Positions 1-5,000 of a stretch of DNA of 6,028 nt are shown piece after piece. A model generated the notes under the pieces. The model saw nothing but the letters and a program-made list of their open reading frames with translations. It made no database searches and was not told the DNA's origin. The stretch lies in the NCBI GenBank assembly GCA_946481465.1, contig CAMLOC010000250.1, positions 1-6,028 on the forward strand, given 5' to 3'. Numbering within the stretch: position 1 is the first letter of the stretch; every line of letters starts with the position of its first letter. Both the position numbers and the translations under genes were made by a program. The DNA is from an uncultured Shinella sp. (GTDB taxonomy: Bacteria > Pseudomonadota > Alphaproteobacteria > Rhizobiales > Rhizobiaceae).

Positions 1-1119
1 GGCGACCGCATTGCCCCTGCCGATGCCGCTCGCCGCAATCAGCCGGCCCCCGGCATCGAGATGGAAGAGGATGAAGGCGCCCTCGCCGAGGTCGCGCCGC
101 ACCGTCGCCGCCGCGCCGTCGGCAAGCCCGGCGATCTGCAGCGTCATGTCGTACTGGTCCGACCAGAACCACGGCACGGCGCAATGCGCCTCCTCCCCGC
201 CGAGCATATTGGCCGCCGCAAGCTGGCCCTGCTCCTGCGCATTGCGCCAGGATTCGAGCCGGACGCGCCGGTCGCCGTAGAGCGGCAGAGGATAGGACGT
301 GCAGTCGCCGGCCGCAAAAATATCCGGATCGGAGCTGCGCAGCAGGCCGTCGACGGCGATGCCGTTGTCCACGGCAAGCCCCGCCGCCTCCGCCAGTTCC
401 GTGTTGGGCACCGCGCCGATGCCGACGACCAGCAGGCTTGCCGCGACGACGCGGCCGTCCTCCAGCATGAGGCCCACCTCGCCCGGCCGCTCCTCGATGT
501 TCACGACCTTCGCGCCGCACAGCACTTCGACGCCCTCTTCCGCATGGCGGCCGGCGACGATGGCGGCGATCTCCGCCGGCACGCCGCGGCTGAGGACGCG
601 CGGCAGGCCCTCGACGAGCGTCACGCTCGCGCCCAGCTTGCGGGCGCTCGCCGCCAGTTCCAGGCCGATGAAGCCGCCGCCGAGAATGGCAATGTGGCTT
701 CCCTCCACGAGATGGGCGCGGATGCGCTGCGCATCGTCATGGCTGCGCAAGGCGGCGATGCGCCCGCCGCAGGCCGTTCCCGGCAGGGCGCGCGGGCGCG
801 CGCCGGTCGCCAGCAGCAATTTGTCATAGGGGAGCGCCGCGCCGTCGCCGAGCAGCACCCGCCGGCCGGCCCGGTCGATCGCAAGCACCGTGCGGCCGGG
901 CAACACCGCAATACCGGTAGCGGCATAGCGCTCGGCATCGGCGACGAGTTTCGGGCCGGCGCCGGCGACCAGCACCTCCTTGGAAAGCGGCGGACGCTCA
1001 TAGGGCAGGTGCGCTTCGCCGCCGATGAGGGTAATCGTGCCGTCGAAACCCTTTTCCCTCAGCGCGAAGGCTGCGCGCGCGCCGCATTCGCCGGCGCCGA
1101 CGATGACGAAATCCGCCAT
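1..1119 (-). CDS. mocF: Ferredoxin reductase, MocF-like (C-terminus outside window)
   Basis: This gene encodes an FAD-dependent NAD(P)H:ferredoxin reductase that would pass electrons to the adjacent Rieske ferredoxin. Reading on the minus strand from the ATG at 1119, 373 codons stay open to the window edge; the family is usually about 400-415 residues, so roughly 30-40 are missing. Visible in order: an FAD-binding GxGxxG (GAGECG, residues 8-13), YERPPLSK (40-47), LATGARPR (103-110), a second Rossmann glycine motif for NAD(P)H (GGGFIG, 147-152), the FAD-contacting FAAGDC (268-273), WRNAQEQG (291-298) and PWFWSDQYD (316-324). This set is characteristic of the BphA4/putidaredoxin-reductase class. 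The start is supported by GGGAGGA about 8 nt upstream. It lies 29 nt after mocE and is the third gene of the operon. In the rhizopine system the reductase role is assigned to MocF; the family call is secure, the substrate pathway is inferred from context. Confidence 0.85.
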   Translation of the reverse strand, partial: MADFVIVGAGECGARAAFALREKGFDGTITLIGGEAHLPYERPPLSKEVLVAGAGPKLVADAERYAATGIAVLPGRTVLAIDRAGRRVLLGDGAALPYDKLLLATGARPRALPGTACGGRIAALRSHDDAQRIRAHLVEGSHIAILGGGFIGLELAASARKLGASVTLVEGLPRVLSRGVPAEIAAIVAGRHAEEGVEVLCGAKVVNIEERPGEVGLMLEDGRVVAASLLVVGIGAVPNTELAEAAGLAVDNGIAVDGLLRSSDPDIFAAGDCTSYPLPLYGDRRVRLESWRNAQEQGQLAAANMLGGEEAHCAVPWFWSDQYDMTLQIAGLADGAAATVRRDLGEGAFILFHLDAGGRLIAASGIGRGNAVA

Positions 1120-1148
1120 GGCGTGATCCTCCCGAATATCGCGAAAAG

Positions 1149-1463
1149 CTAGAGCCCGATGAAGACCGTGCCGCCCTCGACCTTGACCGGATAGGTCCTG
1201 AGATCGACGCAAACGGGGGCGCCCTTGGCCTCGCCGGTCTTGTAGTCGAAGCGGCCGTTGTGCTTGGGACATTCGATGATGTGATCCATCACCAGCCCGT
1301 CGGCGAGGTGGATCTTCTCGTGGGTGCAGAGCCCGTCCGTCGCATGATAGGTGTCTTCCGGGCTGCGATAGATCGCAAAGGTGCGGCCCGCATGGTCGAA
1401 GCGGATGACATCCTCCTCGTCGATCTCGTCCGCTGCGCAGACTTCTACCCAGGTATCGCTCAT
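1149..1463 (-). CDS. mocE: Rieske [2Fe-2S] ferredoxin, MocE-like
   Basis: A 104-residue soluble Rieske-type ferredoxin expected to carry electrons from the downstream-encoded reductase to the membrane oxygenase encoded just before it. The cluster ligands are plain: C46-T-H48 (CTHEKIHLADG) and C65-P-K-H68 (CPKHNGRFDY), separated by 16 residues, in a protein the size of a stand-alone Rieske ferredoxin rather than an oxygenase alpha subunit. There is no signal peptide or membrane segment, so it should be cytoplasmic. The ATG at 1463 is preceded by GGAGG with 7 nt spacing. Gaps of 25 nt to mocD and 29 nt to mocF indicate one transcript. The name follows the D-E-F order of rhizobial rhizopine demethylation genes. 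A bare Rieske ferredoxin could serve other oxygenases, but here the partner is adjacent. Confidence 0.88.
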   Translation of the reverse strand: MSDTWVEVCAADEIDEEDVIRFDHAGRTFAIYRSPEDTYHATDGLCTHEKIHLADGLVMDHIIECPKHNGRFDYKTGEAKGAPVCVDLRTYPVKVEGGTVFIGL

Positions 1464-1488
1464 GGTCTCTCCTCCGGTGGCAGGCTGG

Positions 1489-2574
1489 TTATTCGGCGGC
1501 CGCGACGGCCGGCTCGCTGTGGAATTCTTCCCTGTAGGGCCGCGCCGTGGCGGGCAGGTCGCGCTTGAGGAAATAGTCCTCGTTGCGAAGCTGGCGCAGG
1601 AAGGCGGGGATCATCTCCCGGTAGCCGTGCCAGATGGACGGGTTCGGCGCCGGGAGGTCGTGCTTGATCATGGCGTGCAGCCGCGGCAGCGCGTGGTAGG
1701 GCACCATCGGGAACATGTGGTGCTCCACATGGTAGTTCATGTTCCAGTAGATGAAGCGGCTGACCGGGTTCATGTGGACGGTGCGGCTGTTCAGCCGGTG
1801 ATCGATGACATTGTCGGCAAGGCCGCCGTGCTGGAGCAGTCCCGTCAGGACGTGATGCCAGGCGCCGTAGAGCCGCGGCAGGCCGATGAGCATGGCCGGC
1901 AGGATCGAGCCGAGCGCCAAACAGAGAGCGGCAGTCGCAAGGTAGATGGCAAGCCAGATGCGGGCGATGCGGATCGCCTTCGGCTGTTCGGAGGCGGGGA
2001 TGAAGGTCTTTTCCGCCGCGCTCATCACGCCCGCCGCATTGCGCAGCATGTCGACGGCGGCGTGCCAGGCATCGAGCAGGCCGAAGAAGTTGAGCACGAG
2101 ACGGACGAGATCCGGCGGGCGCATGACGGCGATCTCCGGATCACGGCCGACGATGACCGTATCCGTGTGGTGGCGCGTGTGGCTCCAGCGCCAGGTCACC
2201 GGATTGCGCATGATCATGAAGCAGGCGATCTGGTAGACGGCGTCGTTCATCCACATCGTCTTGAAGGCCGTGCCGTGGCCGCATTCATGCCAGCGGCTGT
2301 CGGAGGCCGAGCCGTAGAGCACGCCGTAGACGAGGAAGAACGGCACCGCCCACCAGCTGCCCCACAGCCAGATGCCGGCAGCCCCGGTGACCAGCATGGC
2401 GCCGAGCCAGATCGCGGTGTCGCGGATCGCCGGCGCGTCGCTGCGCTGCATCAGCGCCTTCATGTCCTTGCGGGCGATTTCGGTGTGATACCATTCGGCC
2501 GCGGCCAGGCCGTTGGCCACGGCGGCCTCGGCATCGCGGCCAAGAAGGCTGTAGTCCCGCTTCGTCGGCTTCAT
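1489..2574 (-). CDS. mocD: Membrane di-iron desaturase/oxygenase, MocD-like
   Basis: A 361-residue integral membrane protein of the fatty acid desaturase/hydroxylase superfamily. The three histidine boxes that bind the two irons are present: HECGH (96-100), HTRHH (132-136) and HVEHH (282-286), with a further candidate ligand, H249. Hydrophobic stretches lie at about 54-90, 111-122 and 204-232. The start at 2574 is chosen because GGGAGGAG lies about 8 nt upstream and MKPTKRDYS looks like a natural N-terminus; the frame is open 36 codons further, to an ATG at 2682, but that segment lacks desaturase features. It is the first gene of a three-gene operon with its own ferredoxin and reductase. In Rhizobium leguminosarum, MocD with MocE/MocF is reported to demethylate the rhizopine 3-O-methyl-scyllo-inosamine. 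The fold is certain; the alternative is a desaturase or hydroxylase acting on a lipid or another small molecule. Confidence 0.85.
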   Translation of the reverse strand: MKPTKRDYSLLGRDAEAAVANGLAAAEWYHTEIARKDMKALMQRSDAPAIRDTAIWLGAMLVTGAAGIWLWGSWWAVPFFLVYGVLYGSASDSRWHECGHGTAFKTMWMNDAVYQIACFMIMRNPVTWRWSHTRHHTDTVIVGRDPEIAVMRPPDLVRLVLNFFGLLDAWHAAVDMLRNAAGVMSAAEKTFIPASEQPKAIRIARIWLAIYLATAALCLALGSILPAMLIGLPRLYGAWHHVLTGLLQHGGLADNVIDHRLNSRTVHMNPVSRFIYWNMNYHVEHHMFPMVPYHALPRLHAMIKHDLPAPNPSIWHGYREMIPAFLRQLRNEDYFLKRDLPATARPYREEFHSEPAVAAAE

Positions 2575-2736
2575 CCCTCGTCTCCTCCCTGTGGCGGCGC
2601 TTGCAGGCTCCGCCTCGTCTGATGCACGAACGATACCGCCCTTGCCTGCCTCTCTCAATCCTGCCATGATAGAATGCATCAAATCCCATCATTCACCATC
2701 ATACAGGCATGATGGAAAGATTTCACGGAGGGGGAC
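2575..2736. promoter_or_regulatory. Divergent promoter region between mocD and lacI-type gene
   Basis: These 162 bp separate the two divergently transcribed units and must hold both promoters. Near the middle are overlapping -10-like hexamers, TAGAAT at 2670-2675 on the plus strand and TATCAT (complement of 2666-2671) on the minus strand. Neither has a convincing -35 at normal spacing, so activator dependence or an unusual promoter is possible. The minus-strand Shine-Dalgarno (GGGAGGAG, complement of about 2583-2590) sets the mocD start. On the plus strand GGAGG at 2727-2731, 5 nt before ATG 2737, serves the regulator. Repeated half-sites cluster in the right half. Confidence 0.6.
2665..2715. 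promoter_or_regulatory. Clustered CCATCAT/ATGATGG operator-like half-sites
   Basis: CCATCAT occurs at 2686-2692 and again at 2696-2702, exactly 10 bp apart (one helical turn). The second copy forms a perfect 7-bp inverted repeat with ATGATGG at 2709-2715 across a 6-bp spacer. A related direct repeat, G-N-CATGAT-N-G, occurs at 2663-2672 and 2706-2715, 43 bp apart (about four turns). Such phased half-sites between a LacI-type gene and its divergent operon are plausible binding sites for that regulator, though the lack of a central CG differs from classical LacI-family operators. The repeats are seen directly; the regulatory role is inferred. Confidence 0.4.
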
Positions 2737-3768
2737 ATGGCATCGCGGCCCACCATTACGGATCTCGCGAAAGCCGCCGGCGTCAGCGTGGCGACGGTCG
2801 ACCGCGTGCTGAACGGGCGCCACAAGGTGCGCGAGGAGACGGCGCGGCGGGTCTACGACGCGGCCAATACGATCGGCTATCACGCGGTCGGGCTCATCCG
2901 GCAGCGGGTCTTCGAGGACCTGCCGCAATACCGGCTGGGCTTCAGCTTCCAGCGCCCGGGCCAGGCCTTCTACCAGAATTTCGCCCGCGAGATCGAAATC
3001 GCCTGCAATGCCTGCACCACCGCGCGTATCGTGCCGCAGATCGACTTCATCAACGCGCAGACGCCGGCCGCCATGACGGAGATGCTGCGGCAGCTTTCCG
3101 CCCGCAACCAGGCGCTCGCCGTCGTCGCACCCGATTATCCGGCAACGACCACCATGGTGGAAGACCTGAAGAGCCGGGGCATTCCGCTCTTCTGCCTGCT
3201 CTCCGACTTCGCCATGGACGTGCGCCAGGGCTATATCGGGCTCAACAACATGAAGGTCGGCCGCACGGCGGCCTGGATGATCGCCCGCGGCGCGCGGCGG
3301 CCCGGCAAGGTGGCGATCTTCGTCGGCAGCCACCGCTTCCACGGCCACGAACTGCGCGAGATGGGCTTCCGCTCCTTCTTCCGCGAGAAGGGGCGGGATT
3401 TCGAGGTGCTGGACACGCTCGTCAATCTCGACACCAGCGAGATCACCCACGAGGCGACCGCCAACCTGCTCGCCCAGCACCCCGACCTCGTCGGTCTCTA
3501 TGTCGCGGGCGGCGGCATGGAAGGCGCGATCTCCGCCATCCGCGAGGAGGGTTATGCCGGAAAGATCCAGCTCGTCGTCAACGAGCTGACGCCCGAATCC
3601 AAGGCCGGCCTTGCCGACGACGTCGTCACCATGGCGATCAGCACCCCCCTGCCCGCCCTCTGCCGCGAACTCGTCTCGCTGATGGTGACGGCCATCGAGA
3701 AGGGCGAGGCCGCCGTGCCGGGGCAGACCTTCCTGCCCTTCGACATCTTCCTTCCGGAGAATATCTGA
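2737..3768 (+). CDS. LacI-family transcriptional regulator
   Basis: A 343-residue regulator with the usual LacI layout and length. The N-terminal helix-turn-helix is at residues 6-27 (TITDLAKAAGVSVATVDRVLNG). The recognition helix has VDRVLN, with Asp22 where Ser is more common. A linker follows at about 45-64, then a periplasmic-binding-protein-like effector domain from about 66 to 343. The start is fixed by GGAGGGGG 5 nt before the ATG. It is transcribed away from mocDEF and sits upstream of the isomerase and binding-protein genes, so it probably senses the imported substrate or a derivative and controls one or both sides. Known rhizopine loci use MocR, of a different family (GntR-aminotransferase type). 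The effector is unknown. Codon use matches its neighbours, so there is no sign of recent separate acquisition. Confidence 0.88.
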   Translation: MASRPTITDLAKAAGVSVATVDRVLNGRHKVREETARRVYDAANTIGYHAVGLIRQRVFEDLPQYRLGFSFQRPGQAFYQNFAREIEIACNACTTARIVPQIDFINAQTPAAMTEMLRQLSARNQALAVVAPDYPATTTMVEDLKSRGIPLFCLLSDFAMDVRQGYIGLNNMKVGRTAAWMIARGARRPGKVAIFVGSHRFHGHELREMGFRSFFREKGRDFEVLDTLVNLDTSEITHEATANLLAQHPDLVGLYVAGGGMEGAISAIREEGYAGKIQLVVNELTPESKAGLADDVVTMAISTPLPALCRELVSLMVTAIEKGEAAVPGQTFLPFDIFLPENI

Positions 3769-3770
3769 CG

Positions 3771-3800
3771 GGCCGGATGATGGTTTTCCATCATCCGGCC
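3771..3800 (+). terminator. 13-bp perfect hairpin after regulator gene
   Basis: Starting two bases after the TGA stop at 3766-3768, GGCCGGATGATGG (3771-3783) and its exact complement (3788-3800) flank a TTTT loop. The stem is long and GC-rich and should end or stabilise the regulator transcript. No U-run follows (GATGAATCTG), so it is not a canonical intrinsic terminator. The inner arms ATGATGG and CCATCAT are the same heptamers found upstream of this gene, so an operator role is a real alternative. Confidence 0.5.
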
Positions 3801-3843
3801 GATGAATCTGTCAGCAATGAGGGTGCCGGCGGCGCCTTCGCCT

Positions 3844-3857
3844 TTGACGCCCGTCAA
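3844..3857. promoter_or_regulatory. Palindrome TTGACG-CC-CGTCAA upstream of isomerase gene
   Basis: This 14-bp inverted repeat has perfect 6-bp arms around CC and lies in the 162-bp gap between the regulator stop and the isomerase start at 3931. Its left arm doubles as a near-consensus -35 box (TTGACG); 17 bp downstream is GATCCT, a weak -10. The arrangement suits an operator over a promoter for the isomerase gene, but the -10 is poor and readthrough from the regulator gene is possible. The rest of the gap shows no coding signal; GGAGG at 3916-3920 is the isomerase ribosome binding site. Confidence 0.35.
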
Positions 3858-3930
3858 GCGCTTCCCGATCCTCATGCGTGCATGCGAGGCCGTCCTGTCG
3901 GCGGCCCCGAAGACCGGAGGACCCCATTCC

Positions 3931-4743
3931 ATGCCGCCCCTTGATTTCGCCCTCAACCACATGACGGCGCCCGCGCTGAACCTCGACGCCTTCTTCGCCC
4001 TCGCCGTCTCGCTCGGCATGACCAAGGTCGAGATCCGCAACGACCTTGACGGCAACGCCATCCTGGACGGCACCACGCCGGCCGAGGTGAAGGCACTCGC
4101 CGCGCGGCACGGCGTCACCATCATCTCGATCAACGCGCTCCAGCGTTTCAACGAATGGACGCCCGCCCGCGCCGCAGAAGCCAAGGACCTGATCGACTAT
4201 GCCGCCGCCGCCGGTGCCCTGGCGCTCGTGCTCGTGCCGAAGAACGACGGCACCGGCCAAGCCGATGGCGAGCGGCAGGCCAACCTTGCCGAGGCGCTCA
4301 CCGCCTTGAAGCCCATGCTGGAGGCCGCCGGAATCACCGGTCTCGTCGAACCGCTCGGCTTCGAGATCTGCTCGCTGCGCTCCAAGCGCGAGGCCGTCGA
4401 GGCGATCAAGGCGGTCGGCGGGGAACGGGTCTTCCGCCTCGTGCACGACACGTTCCACCATCACCTCGCCGGCGAGCCGGATCTCTTTGGAGAACTGACC
4501 GGCCTCGTCCACATTTCCGGCGTCGAGGATGCCGACGTCACCCTTTCCGCCATGCGCGACGGCCACCGCGTGCTGGTCGGCCCGAGCGACCGGCTCGGAA
4601 ACACCGGCCAGATCAAGGCCCTGGCCGCTGCCGGTTATGCCGGGCCGCTTTCCTTCGAGCCCTTCTCGCCTTCCGTGCACGGCGTCGCCGATCCGAGAGC
4701 GGCCGTGGCGCAGAGCGTCGCCTTCATTCGTGAAAACATCTAG
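3931..4743 (+). CDS. iolI: IolI-like keto-inositol isomerase, TIM barrel
   Basis: A 270-residue protein of the AP endonuclease 2/xylose isomerase-like TIM-barrel family. It most resembles Bacillus IolI, the 2-keto-myo-inositol isomerase, recalled by eye: VEIRN near residue 33, ISINALQRFN (65-74), and LVHDTFHHH (170-178) match IolI blocks, and length agrees. The four metal-ligand positions of IolI appear conserved as E140 (LVEP), D173 (HDTFHHH), H194 (VHIS) and E243 (SFEPF), so the enzyme should be active with a divalent metal. It would interconvert keto-inositols after nitrogen and methyl groups are removed from an inositol derivative. The ATG at 3931 is preferred because GGAGG lies 10 nt upstream and the homologous fold begins there; the frame is open to 3802 without family similarity. 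MocC is also a TIM-barrel protein but belongs with IolE (dehydratase); this protein looks closer to IolI. Confidence 0.75.
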   Translation: MPPLDFALNHMTAPALNLDAFFALAVSLGMTKVEIRNDLDGNAILDGTTPAEVKALAARHGVTIISINALQRFNEWTPARAAEAKDLIDYAAAAGALALVLVPKNDGTGQADGERQANLAEALTALKPMLEAAGITGLVEPLGFEICSLRSKREAVEAIKAVGGERVFRLVHDTFHHHLAGEPDLFGELTGLVHISGVEDADVTLSAMRDGHRVLVGPSDRLGNTGQIKALAAAGYAGPLSFEPFSPSVHGVADPRAAVAQSVAFIRENI

Positions 4744-4751
4744 GCCGGGCG

Positions 4752-4780
4752 GTGCCGGCGGCCCGTCCGCCGGCACTTTT
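4752..4780 (+). terminator. Rho-independent terminator after isomerase gene
   Basis: GTGCCGGCGG (4752-4761) pairs perfectly with CCGCCGGCAC (4767-4776) across a 5-nt loop, followed directly by TTTT (4777-4780). It sits 8 nt after the TAG stop at 4741-4743. The GC-rich 10-bp stem plus T-run is a good intrinsic terminator and implies that the downstream binding-protein gene uses its own promoter. Confidence 0.75.
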
Positions 4781-4810
4781 CCCCAAAAGGACCGCGGGAT
4801 TCCCGGCCGT

Positions 4811-4850
4811 GAAAATGGAACGGGCTTGACGTCCCGGACAGAAAATGGAA
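4811..4850 (+). repeat. Direct repeat GAAAATGGAA, 30 bp apart
   Basis: GAAAATGGAA occurs at 4811-4820 and again at 4841-4850, a spacing of 30 bp (close to three helical turns). The copies bracket the -35 box at 4826-4831, and the second runs into the IolR-like box. Same-face spacing around a promoter suggests protein binding, but two copies in AT-richer promoter DNA are modest evidence. Confidence 0.45.
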
Positions 4851-4854
4851 TAAA
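4826..4854 (+). promoter_or_regulatory. Sigma70-type promoter for binding-protein gene
   Basis: TTGACG at 4826-4831 matches the -35 consensus at 5 of 6 positions and is preceded by C, giving the CTTGAC common in rhizobial promoters. After exactly 17 bp, AATAAA (4849-4854) matches the -10 at 4 of 6. It follows the terminator of the previous gene and leaves a 5' leader of about 140 nt before ATG 5001. The -10 lies inside the GGAA-N6-TTCC box, so repressor binding would block it. Confidence 0.55.
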
Positions 4855-4860
4855 CATTCC
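4847..4860. promoter_or_regulatory. IolR-like operator GGAA-N6-TTCC
   Basis: GGAA (4847-4850), six bases, TTCC (4857-4860): an exact match to the palindromic motif described for the RpiR-type repressor IolR upstream of inositol catabolism genes in Sinorhizobium and relatives. It overlaps the proposed -10 box of the binding-protein gene. A motif with eight fixed bases can occur by chance, but its position in the promoter of a gene for an inositol-type receptor makes function likely. iolR itself is not in the window. Confidence 0.6.
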
Positions 4861-4889
4861 GTGATACGGAATTCGCGGTTTGTTTATTC
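4848..4889. repeat. Nested inverted repeats in binding-protein promoter
   Basis: GAATAAACA (4848-4856) and its exact complement TGTTTATTC (4881-4889) form a 9-bp inverted repeat centred near 4868. Inside it, ATTCCGT (4856-4862) and ACGGAAT (4866-4872) form a 7-bp inverted repeat around GAT. Both share bases with the IolR-like box. They could be further operators, for the nearby LacI-type regulator or a second IolR dimer, placed at or just after the transcription start. They may instead fold in the leader RNA. The repeats are certain; the role is open. Confidence 0.5.
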
Positions 4890-4904
4890 TGTTTTGGCCC
4901 TTTG

Positions 4905-4982
4905 CCTCCCGGGAGGAGCAAGGGGCCGGCTGCCCGCAAGGGCCAGCTTTCCGGATAATCGGGTGGCGCTGCCGGACGCCAC
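4905..4982 (+). other. Structured 5' leader of binding-protein gene
   Basis: CCTCCCGGGAGG at 4905-4916 is a perfect 12-bp palindrome. GTGGCG (4963-4968) pairs with CGCCAC (4977-4982) across 8 nt, ending just before the Shine-Dalgarno AGGAGG at 4987-4992, which lies 8 nt from the ATG. GATAAT at 4954-4959 resembles a -10 but lacks a good -35. GGGAGGAG at 4911-4918 resembles a ribosome binding site but has no start codon behind it. I see no recognised riboswitch and no small gene. Confidence 0.35.
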
Positions 4983-5000
4983 GTTGAGGAGGAGAACGAC

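Noticed and set aside
61..1152. Long plus-strand open frame of over 360 codons
   Set aside because: It is antisense to the reductase gene, whose complementary frame carries all the expected FAD and NAD(P)H motifs. The plus-strand translation is rich in Arg, Ala, Gly and Asp with no motif, as expected opposite GC-rich genes.
1381..2622. Plus-strand open frame of about 410 codons opposite the mocD-like gene
   Set aside because: The complementary frame holds three intact histidine boxes; this strand shows no recognisable domain.
2575..2682. In-frame N-terminal extension of the mocD-like gene to ATG at 2682 or 2679 (minus strand)
   Set aside because: The ATG at 2574 has a strong GGGAGGAG at good spacing; the extension is low-complexity and unlike a desaturase N-terminus, and would consume most of the divergent promoter region.
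3802..3930. In-frame extension of the isomerase gene to ATG at 3802
   Set aside because: The 43 extra residues have no family similarity, there is no ribosome binding site at 3802, and the extension would cover the palindrome at 3844-3857. GGAGG supports the start at 3931.
2709..3944. Plus-strand open frame of about 410 codons overlapping the LacI-type gene
   Set aside because: It is a +1-type shadow with Arg/Pro-rich composition; the other frame gives a full LacI-family protein with a ribosome binding site.
4901..5000. Riboswitch in the binding-protein leader
   Set aside because: There are simple palindromes and a small hairpin but no arrangement I recognise as a known riboswitch class.
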